Origin: Setophaga petechia
Lineage: Eukaryota > Chordata > Aves > Passeriformes > Parulidae
Assembly (NCBI GenBank): GCA_024362935.1
Contig: JANCRA010000030.1
Location: 5,172,596 to 5,236,595 of the forward strand
Length of the DNA stretch: 64,000 bases
Direction: 5' to 3'
Shown: positions 38,301 through 51,329 of the stretch, one piece after another
How the letters are laid out: every line of letters starts with the position of its first letter
How positions within the stretch are numbered: the stretch's first letter is position 1
Made by a program: the position numbers and the translations under genes
The notes under the pieces: model-generated
Database searches by the model: none
The model's input: the letters and a program-made list of their open reading frames with translations, nothing else
Told to the model about the DNA's origin: nothing

Positions 38301-39281
38301 GTGAGGCTGGGGACCTCTCCTGGGGCTGCCAGTGCCAATATCCTCTCCCTTGGACTTCAGACCCATCATCTCTCGCAGCCTCTCTCCAGGCAGTGCCCGG
38401 AGCCAAGCCAAGCCTGACTCACCGTGGCTCCACGCCAACCACACAACGTTTACGCTGTTGCTACAAAAATGATTGGCAAAGCTGACTGTTCCAGCATCAG
38501 GGACTCATCCAAGGAGAGGGCAAACAATATGCACTGACATGAGCTGATTACAGTGACTTCAGAATTACAAATGTAATGTAAATGCAGAGTTTGGCACAGG
38601 TTATGCTCTGAAGGGAAACTGCACTGTCACTTTAGCTGGCATCTTGCAGCTGTAAATCACTGTGATTTCATTAATTGATGGGTCATTGCTGCCTCTGTGA
38701 GGAAACACCATCCCTTCTTACACTAGGGAAAGTGAAGTAGGAGAAGATGGAACTCTCCTCTGTCCCAGCAAAGCCTGCAACTCCCAAACTTGTTAGCCAG
38801 CCAGACTGACATCCGAAATGAGACGGCTCGCACTCGCCGGGGAATGCGTTGATGTTCACCTGCCTGCAGTAAAGATGTTCCTTCAGCTCACCGAATTAAA
38901 TTACATCACAGATTTTCATTCCATAGATCACCTGCCCAAGAACACTACCCGGAGTCCCTGGTCACGGCTCTCTGGGCGCTGGGGGTCCATCAGCCCGCGA
39001 TGGTCCCCGTCAACCCTGCGGGCAGCGCTGGCCCCGAACCCGAGCCCTCCCTCGTCCCCGAGGCACTCAGAGGTCACCTCGCCGTGCAACGCCGGAGCTG
39101 CTGCCGCGGGCCGGAGCCCTGCCCGGCGGGGCCCGGCTGCTCCCGGCAGCCCCGGGGAGGGGATGGGGACTGCGCCGGGGGCACCGTCCGGCACTGCCGG
39201 GGGCGGCGGTTCCTCCCCCCGCCCGGGCGGGCAGGCCTGTTGCCCCGGGTCGGGCTGGGGAGGGGGGCACCGGTACTCACC
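35359..39281 (-). other. ZER1: ZER1 5' UTR exons and first intron
   Basis: The coding exon extends 5' as UTR to 35464, where a strong acceptor sits (pyrimidine tract then TTATAG). A matching consensus donor GTGAGT lies at 39280-39275, at the end of a CpG-island exon ending at 39281. The 3.8 kb between them is intron with no recognised repeat or gene. The exon-1/exon-2 pairing is inferred from splice-site quality and position, not from a transcript. Confidence 0.6.
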
Positions 39282-39487
39282 TGGCGCCATGGGGGACTGG
39301 TCCCGGCTCCCCGGGGCGGGCCGGGGTCCGCGTCCTGCTCGGCCCCGCTCCCCCCGCCGCAGCCTCCGCTGTCAACAAACCCGCCGTCACTTCCTCCGCC
39401 CGCGCCGGAAGCGCCAGCGAGTCCTTCCCCGGAAACACCGGCCCGGCCGGAACGCTCGGTCAGCGGGGACCCGGCGGGGACGTTCAG

Positions 39488-39533
39488 TGACGTCACAGGA
39501 CCGTGACGCCACGCGGCGGAGGCACTGACGTCA
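39488..39533. promoter_or_regulatory. Twin consensus cAMP-response elements
   Basis: The full palindrome TGACGTCA occurs at 39488-39495 and at 39526-39533, 38 bp apart, with an additional near-match GTGACGCC between them. Both lie about 200 bp upstream of the inferred ZER1 first-exon donor and 700 bp upstream of the TBC1D13 ATG. CREB/ATF binding is inferred from the motif. Confidence 0.7.
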
Positions 39534-39914
39534 CCGCGCGGGGCAGAGCTTGGCCGCGGCGTCCCGGCAGGGCCTCCCCGGGACGGGTCGGCACAGACCG
39601 GGCCGTCCCTCGCTCAGGGGCCGCGGCTGCCGCCGCCGCAGAGCCAGGGTCCCGCCGCGCCTCCTCACTGAGCAGGGCCATTCCCGCGAGCCCCGCTCTC
39701 CGTTGCCATTGGCATGGGCCGCAACGTGCCAGGGACAGGGCGACCACCCCGCGAGTCTCCTCAGTGCTTGGGGAACCGGCTCTCCAGCCCGCGGGAGCTC
39801 TCCTGGCGCTTGGTGCCTGGGGAGGGACCCACGCCGTGTCCCGCAGGCCAGGGGGCGCGGAGAGCCGGGACAGGACAGGGACCGGGCCCACGGGGCTCCG
39901 GCAGCGCCCCGAGG

Positions 39915-40145
39915 CGGACAGGGGGCGGGGCTTACCGGACAGGGGCGGGGCTTCGTTTACCGAACAATGTATGCAACGGGGGCGGGGCTTGGCGCTATGG
40001 GCGGGATGGAGAGGCGGAGCTTTGTCACTGAAGGGGCGGGGCCAAGTGCTCAGGAAAGGCGCCCTGGGGCGCGCGGGGCGGGGCTTAGCGCAGGGAAGGG
40101 TCCGTGTGGAGCGGGCGGCTCCGCCACGCCCCCGCAGGGCGGGGC
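39915..40145. promoter_or_regulatory. TBC1D13: GC-box (Sp/KLF) cluster upstream of TBC1D13
   Basis: About five copies of GGGGCGGGG, most followed by CTT or CCA, are spread over 230 bp ending roughly 80 bp before the TBC1D13 start codon. This is typical of a TATA-less housekeeping promoter. Confidence 0.7.
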
Positions 40146-40226
40146 CCGTCCCGCATCCCCCTTCCCAGGCAGCGTTTCCAGCCGGAGCGTTTATGCGGCG
40201 CGCGGGGAAGGGGCGCCGGGGCCGCC

Positions 40227-43200
40227 ATGTCGCGGCTGCACCAGAGCAGGTCGGTGTCGGGGTCTCTGTAGGGACGGGGGTCTTTCCCCTCCTCACCGTG
40301 CCGGGGCTGCGCTGCGCGGGCTGGGGGCTCTCGAGAATCGGCGGCTCTGAGGGGTTGGGGACTCTAGGGTGGGCTCGGGTTGCCTGTACCAACCCTGATG
40401 ACGCCCGCGGCTTCGCTCCCCTCAGGATCGCGGACTTCCAGGAGGTGCTCGGCGAACCCACGGTGGCTCTGAGCAAGCTCCGCGAGCTGTGCTTCAGCGG
40501 TGAGTGCCGCGGGGAACCGGCCCGGGCTGGGGAGGGGGCTCCGGGCACGGCGGTGCCCCGGGCTGGTGCAGCCTGGCACAGGCTGTCCCCTGGGAGATCA
40601 CCCCGTGGACAGCCCCAGCAGCGTCCCTGGGGGAGCTTCGTGCCCCTCGGGGAGGAAAAGTGTTGCCAGGCCTGCTTGTGAGGTGACATCAGCAAGCCGC
40701 GGTGAGAGATGGGCTAACGTGGTTATTTCTCTGCCTGGTGTTCCACAGGAATTCCCTTTGATGGTGGGCTGCGCTGCCTGTGCTGGAAGGTGGGTTTTGC
40801 TTGGGGCGCTTTTCTTTCTTGCGAGTGATGCTTTGGGTTGATTAAGTACACATAGTGCTTTTTTGGCGGTTAAAGTTGTAAACAAACAATAAAGCCAGAG
40901 CTTAAAAGCCACTAGAAGTCAGCAGTAATTTGTGGAGATCAGCACTTTGCATGTGAAGAGCCTCTGTTTTAAGCAAGCAGTGCATTTCGGTCAGGTTAGC
41001 TATTGATCAGTCCTACAAATAGTTCTGTGTGGAAAGCCAGTCTCTGAAATATTCCTGACTGTTGCTTAGCAAAGTACTTGGCTTTCTGGAGAGAAATCCC
41101 AGTGTTTTCCAAGAGCCAGTTCGAGCCACTGGGTTTGCTTTGCTCATCTTGCAGGTGTTGAATACTCATTGAATACTAATTCCTGTCCACCTGTTTCCTG
41201 TGCAGATACTCCTGAACTACCTCCCTTTAGAGAAAGCCTTATGGAGCTCTTTGCTGAAAAAACAGAGGTGAGGCTGTTGATACTTATCCCTTTATTTTCA
41301 AAGATATCTGCAGAGAAGAAGAATAGGCTTTAAATAATTAAGTACTTTCATAAAACAAATTGTTCTTATGCGTAATGTGCTGTTCTCCCTTCTGCTTGGT
41401 GAATTGACCGCTTCAGTTACACTGAAGAGAAAATCAGATGCCTTCTGGCTGAGCAGGGTGGGACAGAAACATCTGTTTGAGCTCTGTCTGTGTTCTCACC
41501 TTGACCTTATCTTCCTCATTTCAAATTCCTCTTTTCTTCTTTAAGGGATCTGTATTCCCAATTCCTAAAAGAAATGATTATCCAGCCTGGGATTGCCAAG
41601 GCCAACTTGGGTGTTTCCAGGGAAGATGTGACCTTAGAGGATCATGTAAGTGTTGTTAAGCCTTTGTGCTGCAGAAAATTCCTTGGGGAGTTTCTGGCCC
41701 CCTGGGCTGCTCCTGGCTCTGTTCCCAACTGTTCTGCCCTGCCAGGGGGAGGGATGGTTCCCAGGTGCCAGCCTGGCACTTTTGTTGTGCTTGCCTCAAG
41801 TGTGAATTACTGGCAAAGCAGCAATAGCTCCATAGAGAGCTGTTTCCAGCTGTGTACTTCCCTCCTCCTGCCCTTTGGGGCTGCCTGCCCAGGCCATGGA
41901 TCTCCTAGAGAAAGAGAGAGGCTCACAAGAGGTTCCTGGAACCATGAGATGCTCCCCTGGGAATTTGGGTCCATGAGTGGATTCGGAGCAGAGGATAGAA
42001 AAGAAGCAGGAGAGTCAGGCTGGGCTGTGGTGTGGAAGGCAGGAGAGTTGATTATTTCTGATAATGCTGCTGGGTTGGTTTTTTTTTTAACAGACTATTT
42101 CCTGCATGCCTTGGCTTTCTCCTTCTCTGAAAGTGCTGTTAGGAGTGTGTGTGTGGGAGGAGTGAGTGAAGTAACTGATCAGAAGAGACTGTAAAATGAT
42201 ACAGCTGCTCCCATGACCATTCTGAGCGTTCACTCCCCTGCAGTCACCTGCCCCACTGTGATCTCTGGAGCCTTGGTGGTGTAAAACTGGCATGTCTGTA
42301 AAACCACACAGGCAGGTCACAGTGATCTCTGAATCCCTTGGAATGTAGCTTGTTGTTTTTTCCTTGGTTAGTTGTTAACTTTGTGTGGATCTTGGTGTGG
42401 AGAAAAGAACCACAACATCAAAGTGCCGGGTGGGTGGATAACTCTTACCCCAAGTCTAAATACCATCTCCATGGTACAGGTTTGGAGCTGCAGTTAGGAA
42501 TCTTGTTAACAGAAGGGAATAAGAACCTGATTTGGGAACAGACTCTTGAAAAGATGAGTGAAAAAGATCCAAAATGTGAGAGAAAAAATGACCCTGATGT
42601 GCTCAGACTGTGCTGACGGCAGAGTGACAGCAGAAATGTTAAATCACTGTGTGTTTACTGAGGATATTGGTATGTGTGAAACACGCTTGTTCTGTTTCTG
42701 TTGTTTCTCTCTTCAGCCTCTCAATCCAAACCCAGACAGTCGATGGAACACTTACTTCAAGGATAATGAAGTCCTCCTCCAGATAGACAAAGATGTCAGG
42801 TGTGTGAGGCACAACCCCTCAGATTCTGAACCTGGGCGGTTTGATCAACAAATTGTACTTTGAAAAGGAAGTTTAATATTAAACCGAGCCTCCCACTCAA
42901 CATGGGGCACAAACTTCCTTCTTGTCCCTGATTTCCTGCTGTGTCCATCCTAGGAGGCTGTACCCTGACATGGCATTTTTCCAGCGCCCCACGGATTATC
43001 CCTGCCTGCTGATCCTGGACCCCCAGAACGAGTTTGAGACGCTGCGCAGGCGCGTGGAGCAGACCACGCTCAAGTCGCAGACGGTGGCACGAAACCGCAG
43101 TGGGGTGACAAATGTGAGCTCTGGGTTGGGGCTGTCCTTGTCACAGGGCAAGGTCTCGGGCTGGGAAGGGGAAGGGCGATTCTTGGGCTGTTCTCTGTTT

Positions 43201-46200
43201 CTCTTTCTGCTCGTGCAGTGGAGTTAAGGAAACACCCCAGCAGATACTGAACGTTCTGGGGGCTGGACGTTGTAGAATGAGTTGAAGTGCCTGACAGACA
43301 GAAGGGAATTACAGGTGTATTTATTTTAAAGATTATTTTTACCTGACTCCTGGTAGAATTTGGAATCACAAGTTATTTTATGCTTGACATATGCCTTCCT
43401 GGATGGCAGCAAACCACTGAAGGGTTAATGGGTTAATGTACTATAAATTTATTACAAATTTCCGTAGTCCTCCAGAACTGGATCTCAAACTTGGAATCAG
43501 GAGTATCTGTTAAAATGTGTAGTCTCTTTCCCCTTTCATGAATGTTACAGCACATGTGCTGTTGGGGAAGGTGGTGTCTCCCACAACTCTCAATACCCTT
43601 CCCTCATACTACTAACAAAGAAGTGGAACTGCTGTGGTTTTTACTGTGTGAGATCATGTGGTGCAATGATTCAGAAGCAACTGTGCATTGCTGCACAGAC
43701 TTTGCTCTTCAGGGACAGCCAGCCCCAGGACTTCTCTGCCTGTGTGCTCCCAGAGTTGCTTGTCTTGGTTTATGTGGTATAAACAGCCCAGATCTTTTGA
43801 GGGACCTGTGTGTGTTAAAAGCCAAGCTTGGCACATGTGCTGAGGGGTCTGTGCCACTTGGTTGTCCTGATTCAACCTTGCTTTCCAGGTGAGCTCCCCT
43901 CTTAAAAGCACCCCCAGCTCTCTGAGCGAGTACGAGGTTCTGCCCAACGGCTGCGAAGCTCACTGGGAAGTGGTGGAGAGGATCCTGTTCATCTATGCCA
44001 AGCTGAACCCTGGGATAGCCTATGTCCAGGGCATGAATGAAATCGTGGGGCCTCTTTACTACACCTTTGCTACAGACCCTAACAGTGAATGGAAAGGTGA
44101 GGAAGCCTTTTGACTGCTCAGCAGTGGCTGTGGTACTGCGACTTCCCTGCGTGGCATGAGGAGTTTTGGGGAATTGGTGGGAGCTGAATGGGCTGAGGAC
44201 ATGGGTAGTGAGGATTTTTGAGCAATTTTTGTTTGTTTGTTAAACTCACAAATCCCCTTAGAAGCTCTTGTTTCCTTGTACTTTATATAGATGGTAAGGA
44301 AAAAATTTAAAGGGAGGACTTTGCCTGTTGCTTCTGCTTCACAGGAGCTCTGAGGGTGTGTGCTGGTGACAGATTATGTTCTTGTGCATAGATAACTGTT
44401 TTGTGACCTCGTGTCATGAAGACCTTGTGTTGGACACAGGGTTAGTATCTGCTGTGGCTGTGTAGATGTTTCTAGTTTAGAAAAAAACCTAAAAAAAAGG
44501 TTGTTTAGTTTTGACCTAGACCAAGCAAGCCAAGATCTGGTGGGATCTACTCCTCAAATCCAATACAGCAACCAGATTATGGAACAAGGACAATTTTACA
44601 GCTCTGTACCTCTCTCAGTGAGGCTTCCTCTATTTTCCCATGTTCTTCTTTTCTTTCCCCAGAACATGCTGAAGCAGACACATTTTTCTGCTTTACCAAT
44701 CTAATGGCTGAAATTCGGGACAACTTCATTAAGAGCCTGGATGATTCTCAGTGTGGTATTACCTACAAAATGGAGAAGGTGTACTCCACCCTGAAGGAAA
44801 AAGATGTGGAGCTGTATTTGAAACTGGTGAGGAGCCAAGGTGTTTCTCTGGGTCTTGGGTGGGATGTGAGGAGTGGCTTAACAGTGCACATGAATGTTGG
44901 TTTTGTTAAACTGCTTGAGTGGAACACAGAGTGTATGAAGGGCTTTGCTGTGGGGCAGAGACTCTTACCTGAGAACTGAAGCAGCCTCTCCTTGGAGTGA
45001 GCCCAGAGTGAGCTGACACAGCAGGGCTTCCTCCCCTGCCTGCCTCTGAAAGCAAACTGTGGTTGTTGCACAGCTGCCAGCTGGGAGTCTGAAGGGACTT
45101 GGCCATGATCCTTGGTCACCTGCATAGCTGGAGCTGGAGTCTTTACTCTCTTGTAGACCTCCAAACATGAGTTTTGCTGTAGAGCTCTTCAACGTTCCAG
45201 GCTAAAGAAATTGTTTCTACTTTTAAGAGCAAACAAAAAACATCCCCCACACTGCGCACACACACTTCTATTGCCACTGGCTGCCCTGACAGCACTGACT
45301 TAAACTCCATGGAGCACATGCCTAAGGAGAAGTGAAATCCAGAGAAGTGAAATCCAGTGGATGATCCCACTGGCCAAATGATACTGTTCCCTTTCATCCA
45401 AAGGTTTTCAACTGCTTTGGGTTTCTGTGAGTTTTGTAAAACACATGGAAGGCAGCTTTCCTTACAAACATCTCCAGTCTTATAGTCCATTTGGTGTAAA
45501 AGTCCAAGGAGACTTTGGAAGGGAAAGCTATTCTTACTGCAACCTTGACTAAATTACAATGAGGTCTTTTTCCATCTAGAAAAGTCAGGATATGTTTCTT
45601 CCATAATCCAGAAGATGGTTTGTCAGCACAGTGACACAGCCCACAGTGTTGGCTGGTAGCAGATCCACTGGGGAGAAAAACTGCTTAATGCTTGGCTGGC
45701 AGGAAATGGTCTTGGCCATGCAGCAGCTGGTCCTTAAGAATATCAGCAGAATCCTGAGCTTGTTTGGCCTTGTTTAAACTTAGGCTGTGTTGGATTTAAC
45801 ATCAGAAAACAGGAAAACTTCAGGCTAAAGGTGCTTACAGCATGTTTTACTGACCATCAGTGTGAACTCTGTTCCATCTTTGTTTATCTTTGTGAATACT
45901 AAACCTTTTCATAATACAAGGGTTCTGGAAAGGAGAGGAAATCCTGACAAACAGTGCCTGTGCTAGCGGGGGAGGGCTGCAGCTTTGCAGATAAAATGCT
46001 GTTGAAATGGGAACTTGAAAATTACTTGGCAGGTTTAACAGAACACAAATAGAGCCTTTAGGGAGAAGAGCTTCCTTTACTCCATGTTGTGGATAGAGGA
46101 GCATTTTCTGACTTGGCTGGAGGTGTGGAGTGTGGCTGCACTGAAAATCTCTCAGTCCAGGTTGAATGGGAGAGTCTCCAAAGGATGCAGAGGTTTTCCT

Positions 46201-47477
46201 GCTGCTGCAGGATGAGCTGGGAGCTTAGAGCAGCGTTGGGGAGGAGACGGGGATGGAAACATGGGGTGATCTCTTGCCTGTAGGGAGCTGACCAGGAGCA
46301 CGTACTCATTGTTTGCCTGGTGCCTGTCTGACAGCAAGAACAGAACATCAAACCCCAGTTCTTTGCCTTCCGCTGGCTGACGTTGCTCTTGTCCCAAGAG
46401 TTCCTGCTGCCAGATGTCATCCGCATCTGGGACTCCCTCTTTGCTGACGACAAGCGCTTCGATTTCCTGCTGCTCGTCTGCTGTGCCATGCTGACGTAAG
46501 TACACACACACAGCCTCCCTCTTCTCTTCCATGGATCCAGGAATCTTTTCTAGGCATGTGTTAGGGCATCTGGTGAAGAGGTTGTCGGGTTTAAAGTTTC
46601 TTTGTAAAGAGTGAAAAGTAGCTGGAATAATTTCCATCTTTCAGACTCATCCGGGATCAGTTGCTGGAAGGAGACTTCACTCTGAACATGAGGCTGCTAC
46701 AGGTAAGAATTAAATAGAGTGGGTGCAGAGAGCAATTGGAAAAGTCTTAAAATAGTGCTGTGAGAGAGGATGACAGTATGTGAGAGGGTGGGAGGGCATG
46801 CCTGGTTCAAGACGAATACCACATTTGTGATGTTTGCATGCAGGAAAATCTGCCGGGATCAGTGGGAGTCTTTAGCACATGGGCCCTTTTTACCCTACAG
46901 AGAAATTACCATAGATTGGAGGTTTTTAATGTTCCTTTGGTTTGCAAAAAAGTGAATAATTTCAAGCAAAGATGTGAAACCTTATGTAACACTGCTAAAT
47001 TTTTTGGCCAGAGGGTTTTGTTCAGTTCTGAGGTCTGTAAGAACCTTAGGTTGGAAACGCCTGCACTGCACAGTTGGATATCTCACGTTCTGCCAGTTCC
47101 TGCTTTGGGCTGTGCAAGATACTGGCTTTGATAAGGCTCTCTGGCATGAGACAGAGCCCTGTGTCAGGCCAGGTTACTGTGCCCTTGGAGGACGACAAAG
47201 TGAAAAGAAACAACAACAAACCTTCTGGAAGGGTGTTGAAGTTTGATCAGTTACAAAACAGGAAACTGTAGCTGTTAAAGGAGTAACTGAACATGGCTGT
47301 GTGTTCTAATAGGCCAAGAACTTTGTTGTCAAGATTTGCCTTGCTTAAACAAAACAATCTGTATCAAGAATGCTTGGAAGTGACTGAAATCCCTTTGCTT
47401 CTTTGCCATAGGATTATCCTATCTCTGATGTTCATCTGATTTTGAAGAAGGCAAAGGAACTTCAAGATTCCAAATAG
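40227..47477 (+). CDS. TBC1D13: TBC1 domain family member 13
   Basis: Rab GTPase-activating protein, reported to act on Rab35 and in GLUT4 trafficking. Exons: 40227-40249, 40426-40499, 40749-40789, 41206-41267, 41546-41645, 42717-42799, 42954-43113, 43889-44096, 44663-44826, 46335-46495, 46645-46702, 47412-47477 (stop). They join into 399 residues (human 400). The TBC domain spans most of the protein. The arginine finger is in IDKDVRR (about 123-129, split across exons 6 and 7). The glutamine finger is in AYVQGMNEIVG (Gln about 228). The C terminus ends KAKELQDSK as in the human protein. The start has a good context (GCCGCCATGTC). The first donor is GTCGGT, unusual but required by frame. Head-to-head with ZER1. 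Confidence 0.97.
45330..45358. repeat. Short tandem duplication (agaagtgaaatccag x2)
   Basis: Two adjacent copies of a 15-bp unit in the TBC1D13 intron before exon 46335-46495. Confidence 0.85.
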
Positions 47478-50400
47478 TCCATGGGCCTAACAAAAGGTGT
47501 CAGAGAACTGTGTGGCAGTGGATCCTGGGAGAAGGCCCCTTGCAGTGTGGTGCACTAAAGCTCCTGCTGGTCTCTGCAAGACTTCAGGTTTTGTTAGAAC
47601 TACTGGCCACCTTGAAGACTTCTACTCTATTTATTAGGTCAAGGACTGATTACTTCCCTATCTACTTGGGTCCTGCACTCCAGATTTTTCCACATCTCAA
47701 ATGCCTCTTTGCTGCCAAAAGCAGTTGTTTGTATCTTTTTTTAATGACTTTGAGTTTGGGGAGAAAGAAGCCTTCTATCTGCATATCCCTGAAGGGATGG
47801 ACTCCTGTATCGTGGAAGTAACACGTGGAGTAACTTCTGATGGGGAAAGGACAGACTTCAGTCCAGTGAATTTTGGTGGGTGAGGATAGAAGGATCTTCC
47901 TCCTGTGAACAGAATGTATTCCAGTGAACTCACACATTCTGCCATTCAAGTGGATTCTGGATTCTCCTCTCTCGTGTCTGCACTTGGCCATCCCTGAGGC
48001 GTGTGAAGAAGAAGAAGATTGCATCACTTTGTGGTGAAGGTCACCTGGCAGTTTGCACTCCTTTGACTGGGAAAGAGACTTGGGAAGCTGAGGTGGGAGG
48101 ACACAGTGACAGCTGGTGGCTTTGTGCACTCAAACTGCCTGAATCCAGACCTGCCTTATCAATGAGGTGTCCTTGAAAGCAACATTGTGGTGGTTTTAAC
48201 CCCCCTCTGAAGTGTAGTTCCAAGCCAAGCCTTACTACACACAGCCTTAGAGCAGGGAGGCCTCATGCTGCTCTGAACTGGAGCATATCCAGCCACAATC
48301 AGGATTCTGAAACACAAGAAATGGACACCTAATCATGTGCAATGAAGACAGATGTATTTAGGGGTTTATACAGGCACACAACTGGAGTTTTCTGCCTCAG
48401 TGGCTTAAATAATACTACTCCCATTAAGGTCTGGTCACAGTAACCTTGCTATTGTCTCACAGTACTTCTTGCCAGGAAGAGACAGTTCTGATCTGCAATA
48501 AGAGTCCTTCTCTAGCACAATCCAGCAGGCACAGAGGCCTCTGTCATGAGCTGACTGCTGGGGCTGATCCACTGTTCTGTCCTGGTCCTGTTGGAGTCAC
48601 AGAGCTGGACACTTGTTCCTCTTGAGAGGGGAAACTGCTGCACTTCAGATATGGTCCAGTGGGCTCAGGTGAACAGGGACTGAGACAAACCACAGGGAGA
48701 ACTGCTGAACCTGCACAGTGCTGAGCTGAGAGAAACCCTCATCCTCAGAGAGAGAAACTGCCAGCACCCAGGTGCTTGTGTGGTGCAGAAACTCTTGAGT
48801 GAACACTAATCCCACATGCTTTTCCCTTTCTTTCTGTGCTGTGCTGGCTCACCTCTGCTGTTGGACACTGCAGTCTTTGGTATTTTTGGGTGTTGATTTG
48901 TTAAAGGTCAGTGAGTCTTTGTAAGATCTGCTTGAGCTGCTGCTGGCCTAGACTTGCCCTAGCAGGAGGGATGCTGGCAGCCTTCAGCTTTTTTTACTGG
49001 TGTTATTTCCTTCACTGAAGGCCTTCACAGGCTGCTGTAATTCTCACCAAGGTGTGTGGGGAGATGGCAGGACAGGTTGGTGCACGTTCCCATGCTCTTA
49101 TTGGCAATCCCAAGCACTCTCTGCCTCTTGAGAAGATGCTCGAGTACCACTTGTGCAGCCTTGTGTTGCTGCTGTGTTGCAAGAGCAATTTAAGGTTTAA
49201 AGCAATCTGTAATTAATACCTGTGGCAACAGTATCCCTCTGTGCTGCAATCTTTTCTTCAGGGTATAGTTTTCCTCCAAGAAAAATGGGACAGGTAGACC
49301 AGGACAGCAGTGGGTGGAGCATCCTGGGCTGCTCTGGCCCCTGGATGGATGTTCTCTGTGAGCTGTTGCAGGTGGTCTTACCAGCTCCTGGGTACCTGCA
49401 CTAGGGAGGCTTTTGTCAGACCTGGTGTGGTCAAAGAGCCACCTGGGAGGTTCTGTACAGGTGTAGAACCAGAGGGCCCCACTCTTGGGCAGGATTGTAC
49501 CTGCTCCAAACACTCAGAACTGCTGTAAATACTGCAGCTTTCCCATTCCACGCACAAGCTCTGCTCTCATCTCCCTGAATCCTTGGCTGGGCTGTTCATT
49601 CTGGGTTCCCCTGGCACCTGCAGGGTTTCCATATGCTGGAATTTCTTACTGGCAACATGAGTGTTCCTGCCTCTGAGTAGCTGGAAATCTCCTTAAAGTA
49701 ACCTGAGGAGGCAGCAGGCAAACCAGGATGAAAGCATTGTTTGGAAATGAACTTGTGCACGTTTTCAGCATAGCTTTGGGCCCTGGGGGTGACCATCCCA
49801 CTGGGGAAGGCACAGGGGAGGTGGCAGCACAGGTGTGGTGCTTTCTCCCTTCCTCGGTGTCCAAGGGCTCGTGTTCTGTCACCTTGCTCCACGGGGTGAC
49901 AGTGAGGGCTTTTGAAAGGAGTTTGCAGTGGTTTAAAGGGATGCAATGGGAGATTTGGCTGCTGGAAAGGATCTCTGGGATAAATTCTGTAGCCTTATCC
50001 AGACTATGGCTGCCAAACCTACTGAATTCTGTGGGGAGAGCTTGCAACAACTTTGAAATGTCCAGACAGTCTGTTCCATACATAAAATGCTGTTTTATAT
50101 TCTGCTTATTTCCTTCCTGTGTGGTAGAATTTCTGTCCTGCTGTTGAAAGGAGTGATACTTTTCATTGTCTTGGGACATCTCTTTCTTTATTCCAAGACT
50201 TTCTCCTTTCTTTAAGAGCAAAACCAGATTTTCTGAGGGAACTAAAGAAAGTCTTAACCTTTTACCAACTTTTAAATCTCCTCATGTTGGCCTTGGCTTC
50301 ATTCCTCCAAGGTTTTTGGTGATTTATTTTTCTTGTTTTTGAAGTGAGACAATGCTTAACTGTTGTTTCCTTGTGTGGCCAAGTAACACCTGTTCCAGTC

Positions 50401-51300
50401 TTGAGATGTTTCTGCTTCTGGTTTCTTACAATCCTGACCTGCTGAAAGAGCTGATCTTTGGGGTGGGAGGTGTCAGTCTGGGGTGCATTGGGGACCCATT
50501 ATCTCACAGAGAATGTTTAAATAGGTCTTACCATGTGTTCCTCACAGGCAGGACTACTGCCAGACAGGGGAAAGGGAAATCACCTTCAGCTGGGAGGGAA
50601 ATCAGGACACTCCTGGATGTGGGAAGGGATGAGCTTTCCCTGGGAAGGAGAGGTCTGTTCTACCTCCACCTCACTGGAGTTCCAGCTTTGCAGAACTTGG
50701 TGGCTTTTCCAGCGAGGTAGATCAGGTTGTTGGTGGTGGTCACTGGGGAGACTGAATCTGAGTTGGAATTTTGTGACTCCACGTAGAATTATTTGCACTT
50801 TGGCATTGAACAGAGTGAAGGCCAGAAGTTGTTTTGGGGGAATCTGGGGTGTTTGGGAATCAGAGGCTGATTTTCCTTAGGGAATGTCAGTCACTTTGTT
50901 TTAGCTGTTTGGAACAGTCTTCTGAAATGCCATTTCCCCAAAGAAAGGAACAGATAACACTTTTTTTTTTTCCACTTTATTTGCAAAGAACTGCCAGAAA
51001 ATGGTGTAGTGAACATTTCATCACTCTAAAACTCCTTCTTTTACGCTTCTTTTTTCAAACACTATTTTTGTAAGGTTTCCTTTAACTAAACGGATGTCTG
51101 TGCAAACCTCTCCTGTCGGCGTGACTCGGAGTTGGGGCCGCTCCAGCTCCTTCTGCGGTGTCCGCAGGTGTGACAGAGAGCCCTGGGGAACCAGCCCGGC
51201 TCCTCCACCGCCTTCTCCCTTCCGCCTTGGGCTTGCTTTGCCTTCCCCAGGAATACGCGGCACGGGTGCCACCGCTCCTGCGAGCGCTCTGGGTGGCGCT
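47478..51300 (+). other. TBC1D13 3' UTR and TBC1D13-ENDOG intergenic DNA
   Basis: Non-coding on the + strand. I did not find a convincing AATAAA on the + strand after the TBC1D13 stop, so the 3' UTR end is undefined. At 50961-51090 a - strand AT-rich block carries AATAAA followed by an 11-A tract (see findings). No other gene, RNA or full repeat is recognised. Confidence 0.5.
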
Positions 51301-51329
51301 GGGAGCGGGTGTCCCCCGGCCTCGCTGAC

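Larger units (their letters stand above)
38990..40720. promoter_or_regulatory. Bidirectional CpG island of ZER1 (-) and TBC1D13 (+)
   Basis: A GC- and CpG-dense stretch contains the first ZER1 exon (ending 39281 on the - strand) and the TBC1D13 start codon at 40227 with its second exon. The genes are head-to-head. No TATA box is seen. It contains two CREs and a cluster of GC boxes, listed separately. Confidence 0.8.

Noticed and set aside
39493..40695. Very long open frames on both strands (about 390-400 codons) across the ZER1/TBC1D13 CpG island
   Set aside because: Overlapping open frames on both strands reflect lack of A/T-rich stop codons in CpG-dense DNA. Composition is Arg/Pro/Gly/Ala with no domain, and the real TBC1D13 exons run through them.
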